Part shown: positions 18,618 through 27,119 of the stretch, one piece after another
Position numbering within the stretch: the first letter of the stretch is position 1
Layout of the letters: each line of letters starts with the position of its first letter
Assembly: GCA_026936105.1 (NCBI GenBank)
Contig: JAIXKI010000033.1
Coordinates: 22,155 to 86,154, forward strand
Direction: 5' to 3'
DNA length: 64,000 nt
Origin: Chitinophagales bacterium
Lineage (GTDB): Bacteria; Bacteroidota; Bacteroidia; Chitinophagales; Chitinophagaceae
Notes under the pieces: model-generated
The model's database searches: none
Told to the model about the DNA's origin: nothing
Seen by the model: only the letters and a program-made list of their open reading frames with translations
Translations under genes and position numbers: made by a program

Positions 18618-19106
18618 TTATGTTGCAAAACTGTTTCGAAAAACCCTTTTATGTATCAGCATTAGTGGCAGGCTTATCATGACAATAAGAACCAGAATCG
18701 CCTTTACCACTTTCCAGAGTATTAGCGGGGCGGCAGGAGGCGTATTGCTGAGCGGTAAAATTACCTGGGTGGTAACTGCCCACATAAATATACCGTAGAT
18801 AATAACCACCGGCACCGGGTATCTCCTAACAAAATTCCATCTGCGATACATAAAATAAAAAAGAAAGGTAAAACTGTAAGCAATGATGAAATGAAACAGT
18901 AAGCCCCAAAGCATCATACTACTGCTACGGGTAAATGCAGATTGACCAAACACACCGCTTGCAATAAATCTCAGCAAACCTTCAGGCCCTTTGCCTGTGG
19001 CAATGTAATAATCTGTGCAGGCCGCCAGGATATCTAATGTTCCGACAAGTAAGCCCGACAGCAAAATGAACTTTACAGTATTTGTTTTGGTAGTTTGCAA
19101 ACTCAT
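18618..19106 (-). CDS. Four-helix membrane protein of unknown function
   Basis: 162 residues from the ATG at 19106 (a TTG 9 bp upstream is possible but less likely). Four hydrophobic segments are visible: about 12-30, 68-90, 100-120 and 130-150. The second is followed by MYRRWNFVRRYP. A TDYYIATGKGPEG loop after the first helix and TPPAAPLILWK before the last are the most distinctive parts. I do not recognise a named family. It lies 156 bp upstream of the Mo oxidoreductase on the same strand and may be cotranscribed. Confidence 0.7.
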   Translation of the reverse strand: MSLQTTKTNTVKFILLSGLLVGTLDILAACTDYYIATGKGPEGLLRFIASGVFGQSAFTRSSSMMLWGLLFHFIIAYSFTFLFYFMYRRWNFVRRYPVPVVIIYGIFMWAVTTQVILPLSNTPPAAPLILWKVVKAILVLIVMISLPLMLIHKRVFRNSFAT

Positions 19107-19209
19107 AAATACCAAATTGAAAACAGAACTTTAAAGATGGGTGGAAAATGAAGGTACATATAAATATGTGGTTCTGAAATTTTCTGTTTCGAAATCTTTT
19201 CCCATACCA

Positions 19210-19350
19210 GTCTCCGCAGGGACTCGTCGCGAGGTAGCTACAATTTCATATCAGTTTATAACGCTCTTCGAAACTTTCAGTTTCGAAAATTTATTACATC
19301 AGCTAATAGAGTCAATACATTGATGAGAGGTATTCTCCTTACAAAGTTGA
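19210..19350 (+). repeat. Hairpin-rich intergenic repeat, copy G
   Basis: The left core GTCTCCGCAGGGACTCGTCG is identical to copy H in this stretch. The long hairpin TTCGAAAC/GTTTCGAA here has loop TTTCA instead of TTCCA, so the loop changed while the stem stayed. The 3' part is degraded. It occupies the 418-bp gap 19107-19524 upstream of the Crp-type regulator; a 66-codon frame starting inside it is not convincing. Confidence 0.75.
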
Positions 19351-19524
19351 ATTTTTCATGGAGCAAAAAATTAGCTTCCCTCCTATTCGCTACCTTTTTC
19401 TTCAACAATAACTTTGGTTTTCTGCCAACACACAATATCAACCAAAAAAAATCAAAGAAGCTGTTATTGTCCGGCCATCAAAAAGATTACGATATTTGTG
19501 TATTCATAAAATGGCAATAAGAAG

Positions 19525-20106
19525 ATGAATGATTTGCTTTTTCAAAAAATAAAAGAATATGTAAAGTTGCAAGAAGGGGAAATCGAGCTTCTGGACAATT
19601 ATTTTCAATGCAAACAAATTTTAAAAGGAGATTTTCTTTTCAAAGAAGGCGATGCGGTAAATTATGCAATTTTTGTAAAATCAGGTTTATTCAGAACTTA
19701 TGTCGTAGATGAACAGGGAACAGAACATATTATGCAGTTTGCTCTTCCCGGATGGTGGACAGGAGATTTGGGAAGTTTTATTTCCGGTGAAACCACTAAG
19801 TTTTTTGTAGAAGCTTTAGAAAATTCGGAAGTTCTTACCATTTCAAAAAAATCCTGGGATGAATTGTTAGATAAAGCACCTTTCTATTTGGATTATCATC
19901 GTAAACTTCTTGAAAGAGGATTGGTTGCCACACAAAACAGGCTACTCGAAGCCTATTCTACGGATGCTACCAAAAAATACCTTCATCTTATAGAATCTTT
20001 TCCCGATATCTTACAGCGTGTTCCACTGTACATGATTGCCTCCTATCTGGGAATGAGCAGAGAGACACTCAGCCGAGTACGAAGCCAATTATCCTTTGAA
20101 AAGTAG
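19525..20106 (+). CDS. Crp/Fnr-family transcriptional regulator
   Basis: 193 residues. Residues about 25-120 form a cyclic-nucleotide-binding-type beta barrel (GDFLFKEGDAVNYAIFVKSGLFRTY, then MQFALPGWWTGDL). The long dimer helix follows, and a C-terminal helix-turn-helix at about 165-190 (VPLYMIASYLGMSRETLSRV). The Arg that binds cAMP phosphate in classical Crp is not evident, and there is no Fnr Cys cluster, so the ligand is unknown; this is usual for the Bacteroidota Crp/Fnr group. It heads a run of plus-strand genes ending at 24929 and may control them. Confidence 0.88.
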   Translation: MNDLLFQKIKEYVKLQEGEIELLDNYFQCKQILKGDFLFKEGDAVNYAIFVKSGLFRTYVVDEQGTEHIMQFALPGWWTGDLGSFISGETTKFFVEALENSEVLTISKKSWDELLDKAPFYLDYHRKLLERGLVATQNRLLEAYSTDATKKYLHLIESFPDILQRVPLYMIASYLGMSRETLSRVRSQLSFEK

Positions 20107-20195
20107 GCTCATCTCCTTTTTACGATTGTGACTTAAGTCAATGGACAATCTTTTGACCCGGGATAGCTTTGTGTCTGAAGATTTAAGCACACAGG

Positions 20196-20945
20196 ATGAA
20201 ATACACAAAAAACAAGATACAGGATTTACACATCCAACCACGATTAGCTAAAATAGCCCGCTCTTTTTTAAGTAATCTATTATTTTTATTAGCCGTAGGC
20301 TTTATGAACCCCGCCCTTGCTCAGCAACGCGGTGAGGGTCATAACGAAGGAAATAATCCGCCAAGTCCGGTTATTGTTGAATCCTTAATAGGGAATAACG
20401 GCGTAAACCTAGAGACTGTTTTTTCAAAGAAATTTAATCCGGGCAGTCGCTTTGGAGTTTTTGGTATCGTTGATTTGTATGGCGTTTATAAGGCAAATGA
20501 ACAATCATTTAAAAATCAAAATATGTCTCAAACCCAATTAACTTATCGAATAGTAAAGGGGTTAGATGTAAGTGCCGGCGCTTTCTTTGAAAAGCATTCA
20601 GGCTTTCGGCCTACTGCGGGGTTGCAATACAATCTTTTTGCAGGTGATTTTCATTTGTTAGTAGCGCCAAGAATTGATTTAAGCCAAACCTACAATGGTG
20701 AATTGTTGGGGTTTGTGGAGTACACGCCAAAAATTGGAAATGACTGGCGGTTATATTCTCGTGCACAAGGAATGTATAACAGGGATTTGAAAAATGGGCT
20801 ACATTCTATTAGCTATGTTTGGGGAAGACTTGGAGTTTCCTATAAGACCTGTCGTTTTGGAGTTGGAGCCAATTTTAATTCCTTTGGGCCCATGAAAATG
20901 AAGGAGAACAATTATGGGTTATTCGCAGGTGTCCTGCTTTTCTAA
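20196..20945 (+). CDS. Exported protein of unknown function, probable outer-membrane barrel
   Basis: 249 residues. An N-terminal basic segment is followed by a hydrophobic stretch (about 22-42) ending in ALAQQ, a signal peptidase site, though the basic lead is long. The mature part alternates short amphipathic strands (FGVFGIVDLYGVYKA, LTYRIVKGLDVSAGAFF, FHLLVAPRIDLSQTY) and ends LFAGVLLF, which fits a small outer-membrane beta-barrel. It starts 90 bp after the Crp-type regulator and precedes YceI by 38 bp. Confidence 0.65.
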   Translation: MKYTKNKIQDLHIQPRLAKIARSFLSNLLFLLAVGFMNPALAQQRGEGHNEGNNPPSPVIVESLIGNNGVNLETVFSKKFNPGSRFGVFGIVDLYGVYKANEQSFKNQNMSQTQLTYRIVKGLDVSAGAFFEKHSGFRPTAGLQYNLFAGDFHLLVAPRIDLSQTYNGELLGFVEYTPKIGNDWRLYSRAQGMYNRDLKNGLHSISYVWGRLGVSYKTCRFGVGANFNSFGPMKMKENNYGLFAGVLLF

Positions 20946-20983
20946 GAGCATTATTTATCAATAAAAATAAAATCAAACCAAAG

Positions 20984-21529
20984 ATGAGTAAAATCAAATG
21001 GGTGGGAGACCCGGTTCACTCCCAGATTCAGTTTTCAGTAAGACACATGGTCATCTCAAAAATCCGTGGTGAATTTAAACAATGGGAAGCTTTTGCAGAA
21101 ACCAATGGAGATAACATGGAAGATGCTGAAATTTCTTTTCAGGCAACTACTGCCAGTGTAGATACCGGAAGTGAATACAGGGATAATGACCTGAGGTCGG
21201 ACAAGGGATTATTTCAAACAGAGCAGTTTCCTTACATGATTTTTAAATCAACTTCTTTCAAGAAAAAAAATGAAGAAGACTATGTGCTGACCGGCGATTT
21301 GACGATCAGAGATGTAACGAAATCAATTACACTGGATGTGGAATTCGGCGGCATTATTACCGACCCGTATGGAATGCGCCGGGCTGGGTTTTCCGTTACA
21401 GGTAAGTTGAATCGTAAAGATTACGGCATGACCTATAACCAATTGATAGAAACAGGCGGCGCCGTGGTTGGTGAAACCATCAATATTGACATCCATATTG
21501 AATTTACGCATCAGGCAGAAGGCAAATAA
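20984..21529 (+). CDS. YceI-family protein
   Basis: 181 residues matching YceI along its length: KWVGDPVHSQIQFSVRHMVIS, the internal VDTGSEYRDNDLRSDKGLF core, YVLTGDLTIRDVTKSITLDVEF, and RRAGFSVTGKLNRKDYGMTYN. YceI forms a lipocalin-like barrel that binds isoprenoid chains. Here no signal peptide is present (MSKIKWVG), so it is predicted cytoplasmic, as in many Bacteroidota paralogues. It is part of the run downstream of the Crp-type regulator. Confidence 0.92.
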   Translation: MSKIKWVGDPVHSQIQFSVRHMVISKIRGEFKQWEAFAETNGDNMEDAEISFQATTASVDTGSEYRDNDLRSDKGLFQTEQFPYMIFKSTSFKKKNEEDYVLTGDLTIRDVTKSITLDVEFGGIITDPYGMRRAGFSVTGKLNRKDYGMTYNQLIETGGAVVGETINIDIHIEFTHQAEGK

Positions 21530-21621
21530 GTGTTTTATGAACTTGAGTACCAGCTGAAGAATCGGGTGGTACTCTTTTATCAAACAATAGTTGAGGCATA
21601 TAATCACCGGGAGTAATAAAT

Positions 21622-22494
21622 ATGGATAAAAAGCCTGTTATAACAGTCATCGGCAGTACCGGAACCATCGGTAGTGAACTAGTTGACTTGCTGTCAAAAT
21701 CAGGTGCAACAGTTCGTGCAGTACTAAGAAACATCAACCGTGTAAGAGAAATCCACGGAGTGGTATGGGTACAGGCTGATGTGAGCGATGCCTCTTTGCT
21801 GGAAGCGACTTTAGCCGGAACTGACCGTTTGTTTTTATTAACAGGCAATCGTGCAGGTTTTGGAAAAACTCAAATTGAAATTATTAAAACTGCTGAGTGT
21901 TTGGGTGTGAAACATTTGGTGAAGCTTTCTGCTTTGGGAGCCAGTCCACGAACAAAATCAGGATTGGCATTAGAGCATTGGGAAGCAGAACAGGCTTTAG
22001 AAAATACCAAAATGACCTGGACCATTTTAAGGCCACACGCTTTTATGCAAAACTGGTTGGGCGAAGAAGCAAAAACCGTTAAGGAAGAAGGCGCCATTTA
22101 TGCGGCCATTGGTGAAGGAAAAGTTCCGTTTATTGATGCCCGTGATATTGCTGCTGTAGCTGCCGAAGCTCTATTATACCCGGAAAAACATCAGGGACAA
22201 CGCTACGTGTTAACCGGAGGTGAAGCTATAGGTTTTCAAAAATTGGCTGAAGCGCTATCAAAAGCTATTGGTAAACCGGTTGTTTATAAATCCTTATCAA
22301 TGGAAGAAATGCGGACACGGATGGAACAACAAGGCATTCCCACAAAATCAATAGACTCTCTTTTGGCTTTGGCGGCTTATCAAAAAGCAGGAGGAGCAAC
22401 AGAAAGAACATCTGACAGCGTCCAGGAAATACTGAATCGTCCACCACATTCTGTTGAAGATTTTGCCAAAGATTATCGGGAGTATTTTCTATAA
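21622..22494 (+). CDS. NmrA/SDR-type NAD(P)-binding protein
   Basis: 290 residues. The N-terminal Rossmann motif is VIGSTGTIGSELVDLL (GxxGxxG). The HLVKLSALGA segment and WTILRPHAFMQNW are typical of the atypical-SDR NmrA-like / quinone reductase QOR2 group. FIDARDIAAVAAEAL and RYVLTGGEAIGFQKLAEAL complete the fold. The usual role is NADPH-dependent reduction of quinones, or redox sensing; the substrate is unknown. It lies between YceI and an MFS exporter on the same strand. Confidence 0.88.
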   Translation: MDKKPVITVIGSTGTIGSELVDLLSKSGATVRAVLRNINRVREIHGVVWVQADVSDASLLEATLAGTDRLFLLTGNRAGFGKTQIEIIKTAECLGVKHLVKLSALGASPRTKSGLALEHWEAEQALENTKMTWTILRPHAFMQNWLGEEAKTVKEEGAIYAAIGEGKVPFIDARDIAAVAAEALLYPEKHQGQRYVLTGGEAIGFQKLAEALSKAIGKPVVYKSLSMEEMRTRMEQQGIPTKSIDSLLALAAYQKAGGATERTSDSVQEILNRPPHSVEDFAKDYREYFL

Positions 22495-22510
22495 ATTACG
22501 AATTCGTCAG

Positions 22511-23737
22511 ATGAATAAGAACACACCTGTAAAGCATATCGGGAAATCCTTTTTAATCGTACTCCTTGGTTTATTGGCTGCGTTAAGCACACTAACCATT
22601 GCTATGTACATTCCGGGATTTCATGAAATGGCAGCGCACTTCAAAGTAGATGAAAGTAAGATTGCTTTTACCCTGACGTCTTATTTTATCGGTATTACCA
22701 TCGGTCAGTTGATTTACGGACCTATCATAGACCATTTTGGCCGAAGGAAACCACTGATAATTTCTTTGCTGGTTTATATTCTCACATCTGTCCTTTGCTC
22801 GGTTGCCGATTCCTTAGATATGATGATTACGGTACGATTCCTTCAGGCTTTGGGCGCAAGTGCCGGAATGGTTTCCGCATTGGCAATCATCACAGATGTT
22901 TTTGAACCCCATCAAAGAGCAAAAGCTTTTTCTTTGGTGATGACGGTTTTGGGCGTTGCCCCGGTTGTTTCTCCCACTTTAGGCAGCTTTTTTGTAGCCG
23001 CTTATAATTGGGAAGCTGTTTTTTATGCATTGACGGGTTATGGGATGATACTCACTTTTCTTATTTTCTTTTTTCTGCCTGAAACTATTAAGTACCAAAC
23101 CACAGAAAAGTTGGATACAAAAGGCGTATTGAACAATTATGCCGCCGTTGTCAAAAACAAAACTTTTAGTTTGTATGCTGTTGGAGGTAGTTTGGCCAAT
23201 TCCATTATTTTCACCTTTGTGGCGGCTTCTCCCGCTGTATTTATGGGGCATTATAAAATCGCCCCCAAACAGTTTGCACTTTTATATGGCATCACCACCA
23301 TTGGCGCTATGGCCGGAAATTACCTGAATGGTATTTTGGTCAAAAAGATTCATTACCAAAAAATGATGATGATAGGTTCAGTCTGCTTATCGGTCCTGAC
23401 CATTGTGTTTGGTACTGCGGCCTGGTTGATGAATGATTTTCCTGTAGAAATGCTTATTGTCTCTTTGTTTCTGATATTGTTAACTGTTGGGCTAATCTAT
23501 CCGAATACCGTCACTTCAGCGCTGTCACCCTTTAAAGAGTTATCCGGTTCGGCCTCCGCAATGAACGGCTCGCTGATGATGGGAATGAGTGCGCTCCTCA
23601 CAGCTGTGGTAGGTGCATTTGACTCTGCTGCGCCAATAACTATGTTTGCAATAATGGTTGTCGCCGGTCTTTTGGTTTTTATCTTTCTGCAAATTGCCAA
23701 ACGATTTGTACAACAGATGAATGATAAAAACGGATAA
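22511..23737 (+). CDS. Bcr/CflA-type MFS drug-efflux transporter
   Basis: 408 residues from the ATG at 22511. The frame opens at 22454, but that would overlap the NmrA gene by 41 bp and add a basic leader, so the internal ATG is preferred. Twelve hydrophobic segments are visible, with motif A GPIIDHFGRRKPL between helices 2 and 3 and motif C-like VLGVAPVVSPTLGSFF in helix 5, typical of drug:H+ antiporters of the Bcr/CflA branch. It follows the NmrA gene by 16 bp and abuts bshB1. Confidence 0.88.
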   Translation: MNKNTPVKHIGKSFLIVLLGLLAALSTLTIAMYIPGFHEMAAHFKVDESKIAFTLTSYFIGITIGQLIYGPIIDHFGRRKPLIISLLVYILTSVLCSVADSLDMMITVRFLQALGASAGMVSALAIITDVFEPHQRAKAFSLVMTVLGVAPVVSPTLGSFFVAAYNWEAVFYALTGYGMILTFLIFFFLPETIKYQTTEKLDTKGVLNNYAAVVKNKTFSLYAVGGSLANSIIFTFVAASPAVFMGHYKIAPKQFALLYGITTIGAMAGNYLNGILVKKIHYQKMMMIGSVCLSVLTIVFGTAAWLMNDFPVEMLIVSLFLILLTVGLIYPNTVTSALSPFKELSGSASAMNGSLMMGMSALLTAVVGAFDSAAPITMFAIMVVAGLLVFIFLQIAKRFVQQMNDKNG

Positions 23738-23738
23738 A

Positions 23739-24458
23739 ATGAAATTAGATATTTTGGCTTTCGGTGTGCATCCCGATGATGTGGATTTCAGTTGTGCCGG
23801 TACCTTGCTGCGACATATTGAGTTAGGAAAAAAAGCAGGCATCATTGATTTAACCGCAGGCGAAATGGGTACCCGTGGAAGTGGCCCGCTTCGGTTGGAA
23901 GAAGCACAGAAAGCAGCAAAGATTTTGGGAGTAGAAGTGCGGGAAAATTTAAGATTTGAGGATGCTTTTTTTAGTAACGATAAGGAACATATTCTTGAAG
24001 TCATAAAGATGATCCGCAAGTATCAGCCCGAAATTGTTTTGGCAAATGCGATTAGAGACCGTCATCCCGACCATGGTAGAGCCGCTAAATTACTTTACGA
24101 TGCTTGTTTTTATTCCGGATTGATTAGAATTGAAACTTCGATTGATGGTGAACAGCAGGAAGCCTGGCGACCCAAAGCGGTTTATCATTACATTCAGGAC
24201 AGAGACATTAAGCCTGATTTTTTAGTAGATATCACTCCGTATTTTGATAAAAAGATAGAAGCTATCCTTTCTTTTTCATCCCAGTTTTATAATCCGGAGA
24301 AAAAAGATTTACCCATAAGTACGCTTTCCGAAAAAGGATTTTTAGATATGTTCAAAGGCCGTGCACGGCATTACGGCAGAGAAGCCAATTTTGAAAAAGC
24401 CGAAGGCTTCACCGTGGAAAGAACACCGGGAGTAAATAATTTGTTTGATCTTTTATAA
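23739..24458 (+). CDS. bshB1: Bacillithiol biosynthesis deacetylase BshB1
   Basis: 239 residues from the ATG at 23739, chosen because family members begin MKLDILAFG; it follows the MFS stop by 1 bp. This PIG-L/LmbE family enzyme removes acetate from GlcNAc-malate, the second step of bacillithiol synthesis. The Zn motif HPDD is in AFGVHPDDVDFSCAGTLL; the distal ligand motif is RDRHPDHGRAAKLL. The GTRGSGPLRLEEA loop is characteristic of BshB1. BshA and BshC are not in the window. The setting with NmrA and NTF2-like genes suggests a redox or electrophile-response operon. Confidence 0.9.
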   Translation: MKLDILAFGVHPDDVDFSCAGTLLRHIELGKKAGIIDLTAGEMGTRGSGPLRLEEAQKAAKILGVEVRENLRFEDAFFSNDKEHILEVIKMIRKYQPEIVLANAIRDRHPDHGRAAKLLYDACFYSGLIRIETSIDGEQQEAWRPKAVYHYIQDRDIKPDFLVDITPYFDKKIEAILSFSSQFYNPEKKDLPISTLSEKGFLDMFKGRARHYGREANFEKAEGFTVERTPGVNNLFDLL

Positions 24459-24467
24459 TCTGGTAAA

Positions 24468-24929
24468 ATGAAAAAAACCAAAAATCCAGAAGATGTTCCC
24501 AAACTTTTCGCAGAATATTGGAACCAGCGCAGACCGGATTTAATGGCAGCGCTTTTTGAAGAAGATGCCGACTTTATCAATGTAGTTGGCTTGTGGTGGA
24601 ACAACCGTCAAGATATTTTTAAAGCCCACGACTATGGTTTAAAAGTAATTTTTAAAGATTCAACCCTGTCTATTACTAAGCTCAAAACCAAAATGCTTTC
24701 CGAAAAATCAGCAGTTGTCCACACCAAAATGAAATTAGAAGGTCAAACAGGAATTTCAGGTGAGAAGGGTGGATTGAGACACACTGTATTTTCATTTATT
24801 GTTAGAAAAGATACTGAAGGCTCCTGGTGGGCTGTTTCTGCTCAAAACACTGACATAGTAAGTGGCGTAGAAACATACATCAGAACAAGGGACGGAAGTC
24901 TAAAACCGGTAGATTACCGTAAAAAATAA
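24468..24929 (+). CDS. NTF2-like (SgcJ/EcaC, SnoaL-type) protein
   Basis: 153 residues, cone-shaped NTF2-like fold: N-terminal helix with VPKLFAEYWNQRRPDLMAAL, then EEDADFINVVGLWWNNRQDIF, and strands AVVHTKMKLEGQTG and FIVRKDTEGSWWAVSAQN. This matches the SgcJ/EcaC family; members may be small-molecule enzymes or carriers, mostly unassigned. It is the last gene of the Crp-led run, starting 10 bp after bshB1. Confidence 0.85.
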   Translation: MKKTKNPEDVPKLFAEYWNQRRPDLMAALFEEDADFINVVGLWWNNRQDIFKAHDYGLKVIFKDSTLSITKLKTKMLSEKSAVVHTKMKLEGQTGISGEKGGLRHTVFSFIVRKDTEGSWWAVSAQNTDIVSGVETYIRTRDGSLKPVDYRKK

Positions 24930-25007
24930 ATCTGTTGAATTGAAATAAACATCCGTCTCTAATAACCATACACATTTGCAAGTCACATGAAGCCACACCA
25001 CAAACCA

Positions 25008-25086
25008 AAACTTCCGGTACCGAAGATTTATTTCATCAATAAAAACGATAGATTAGCTATACGGGATAAGATGTTCCGCAAAGCTT
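25008..25086 (+). repeat. Hairpin-rich intergenic repeat, 3' half (copy H0)
   Basis: CTTCCGGTACCGAAG, ATTTATTTCATC, ACGATAGATTAGC and ATACGGGATAAGATGTTCCGC then AAAGCTTA line up with the 3' half of copies B and F. It directly precedes copy H, so two copies stand head to tail. The sequence is more diverged than the others. Confidence 0.5.
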
Positions 25087-25088
25087 AG

Positions 25089-25329
25089 GTCTCCGCAGGG
25101 ACTCGTCGTCAGGTAACTGCAATTCAATTTCTGTCAACGCTGTTTCACCCCTCGCTTTTCGAAACTTCCAGTTTCGAAATCCTATTCCATCGCTTTCAGC
25201 GATACATTTCCCTTCATCATTCCATAATCACAATTTCACCCCTCGCTTTTCGAAACTTCCAGTTTCGAAATCCTATTCTATCGCTTTCAGCAATACATTT
25301 CCCTTCATCATTTCATAATCACAATTTCA
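25089..25329 (+). repeat. Hairpin-rich repeat, copy H, with a 91-bp tandem duplication
   Basis: Starts GTCTCCGCAGGGACTCGTCG then TCAGGTAACTGCAATTCAAT. The hairpin unit (CCTCGCTTTTCGAAACTTCC then AGTTTCGAAA, then ATCGCTTTCAGCGATAC) occurs twice with a period of 91 bp (25143 and 25234). The second unit ends inside the last codons of the phosphohexomutase gene: CATAATCACAATTTCA is present at 25223-25238 and again at 25314-25329. H0 and H fill the gap 24930-25318. Confidence 0.8.
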
Positions 25330-27040
25330 TATCCCCTATCACCGCCTTTATCTTTTCTTCCAGTTGCCGGTTCACTTTTTCAAAATCGGCTGCTTTTTCC
25401 AGCACGGTGTTTACGCTGAAATAAAATTTGATCTTAGGCTCCGTACCACTTGGCCGGGCTGATATGCTGGTGCCGTCTTCCAGTATAAATTGCAACACAT
25501 TGCTCTTAGGCAATTCTATCTTCCATTCCTCGCCAGTTTTCAGGTTCTTTCCTTTCTGTAGTTCGTAGTCCAGCTGTTTCAACACAGCAGAACCGTTGAT
25601 GGAAGCAGGAGGATTCTTACGGTATGTTTCCATCATGGCGGCTATCTGCTGCTGTCCGTCCATTCCTTTTTTGGTGATAGACACCAGTTGCTCTTTATAA
25701 AATCCGTATTGCACATAGAGGTCTATCATCTTTTCATACAGGCTTCTGCCCTTTTCTTTTTCATAAGCTGCCATCTCGCAGAGCAATGCCACAGCGCTGA
25801 TGCCGTCCTTATCCCTTATCTTGTCTCCGATCATAAGTCCGAAACTTTCTTCACCGCCGATAATATAATTTTCTTTTTTCTCCTTCTGCCTGATCAGGTC
25901 GGCTATCCATTTAAAACCGGTGAGCACATGATAGCAGGCCACTCCATTCGCTTGCGCTATCCTGCCGATCATCGGGGTAGTTACAATGGTGGTGATCACC
26001 ATGTCATTGGGTTTTGCAATTCCTTTTGTCTTCCTGGCTTCGATCAGGTAATTAAAAGCAAGAACCGCGGTCTGGTTCCCGTTCATCAGCACCCATTTGC
26101 CATGCAGGTCTTTTACGCCAATGGCAATACGGTCGGCATCCGGGTCGGTGCCGCATAAAATATCGGCATCCGTTTTTTCCGCCAGCTTCAGTCCGAAACT
26201 CATCGCTTCACTCTCTTCGGGATTGGGATACACCACCGTCGGAAAATTTCCATCCGGTGTCTTCTGCTCTTCCACAACAGAAACATTTTTAAAACCAAAA
26301 CGCTCCAGCACCTGCGGCACCAGTTTTATTCCGGTTCCGTGTATGGGAGTGTAAACGATCTTCAGGTCACTATGCCTGGAGATCACTTCGGGATAAACAC
26401 TCAGCCCTTTTACCATTTCTATATAAGCCTCATCAATCTCTTTTCCGATGATGGTGATGTTGGAATCATTACCCGTCCATTTCACATCATTCACTGAAAC
26501 GATCTTCTGCACTTCACGGATCACATTCTTATCATGAGGCGGCACCAGTTGCGAACCATCATCCCAATATGCTTTATAACCGTTATACTCTTTCGGGTTA
26601 TGGGAAGCGGTGCATACCACTCCACCCTGGCATTTCAGATGTCGGATGGCAAAAGACAATTCAGGCGTGGGGCGCAGGTCTTCAAACAAAAAAACTTTTA
26701 TCCCGTTAGCTGCAAACACATGAGCTGCCGTTTCTGCAAAAAAGCGACTGTTGTTCCTGCTGTCGTGTGCTATCGCCACCTTTACACCACTGGGGAAACA
26801 TTGCTTCAGATAATTGGCATATCCCTGTGTGGCCATGCCCACGGTGTATTTATTCATCCGGTTGGTGCCCACGCCCATGACGCCGCGGAGGCCTCCGGTT
26901 CCGAATTCAAGGTCTTTATAAAAAGCTTCTGTAAGTTCCTGCGGATTTTCATTCTGCAAACGGATGATCTCATCTTTGGTGGCCCGGTCAAAATCTCCAT
27001 TGAGCCATGCATTTACTTTTGTCTGAATTGCTGTGTCCAT
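25319..27040 (-). CDS. Phosphoglucomutase/phosphomannomutase (phospho-sugar mutase)
   Basis: 573 residues, full length for the bacterial long phospho-sugar mutase. Domains in order: GGLRGVMGVGTNRMN near 48, catalytic serine loop GVVCTASHNPKEYNGYK near 135-150, metal loop CGTDPDADRIAIGV near 295, sugar-binding GGEESFGLM near 395, and phosphate-binding ISARPSGTEPKIKFYF near the C-terminus. It interconverts hexose 1- and 6-phosphates for glycogen, cell wall and exopolysaccharide precursors. The 3' end (MKL then stop) lies within a duplicated 91-bp repeat unit. A TAGATTTG promoter element lies 42-49 bp upstream. Confidence 0.95.
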   Translation of the reverse strand: MDTAIQTKVNAWLNGDFDRATKDEIIRLQNENPQELTEAFYKDLEFGTGGLRGVMGVGTNRMNKYTVGMATQGYANYLKQCFPSGVKVAIAHDSRNNSRFFAETAAHVFAANGIKVFLFEDLRPTPELSFAIRHLKCQGGVVCTASHNPKEYNGYKAYWDDGSQLVPPHDKNVIREVQKIVSVNDVKWTGNDSNITIIGKEIDEAYIEMVKGLSVYPEVISRHSDLKIVYTPIHGTGIKLVPQVLERFGFKNVSVVEEQKTPDGNFPTVVYPNPEESEAMSFGLKLAEKTDADILCGTDPDADRIAIGVKDLHGKWVLMNGNQTAVLAFNYLIEARKTKGIAKPNDMVITTIVTTPMIGRIAQANGVACYHVLTGFKWIADLIRQKEKKENYIIGGEESFGLMIGDKIRDKDGISAVALLCEMAAYEKEKGRSLYEKMIDLYVQYGFYKEQLVSITKKGMDGQQQIAAMMETYRKNPPASINGSAVLKQLDYELQKGKNLKTGEEWKIELPKSNVLQFILEDGTSISARPSGTEPKIKFYFSVNTVLEKAADFEKVNRQLEEKIKAVIGDMKL

Positions 27041-27081
27041 GATCTGTTTAACTGTTGGTCGGTAAAATTAATTATCAGCTG

Positions 27082-27089
27082 CAAATCTA
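27082..27089 (-). promoter_or_regulatory. -7 element of the phosphohexomutase promoter
   Basis: TAGATTTG on the minus strand matches the Bacteroidota TAnnTTTG -7 element, followed by C as is common. It lies 42 bp upstream of the ATG. No TTG is seen at the ideal -33 distance. Confidence 0.5.
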
Positions 27090-27119
27090 CTTCAAACAAT
27101 CAAACGTATTTTTGTTTTT

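Noticed and set aside
19320..19520. 66-codon frame before the Crp-type gene
   Set aside because: Starts inside repeat G and has no recognisable features beyond an AT-rich hydrophobic run.
4975..25329. CRISPR array
   Set aside because: Repeats are 100-230 bp, diverged and kilobases apart; no short regular spacers and no cas genes.
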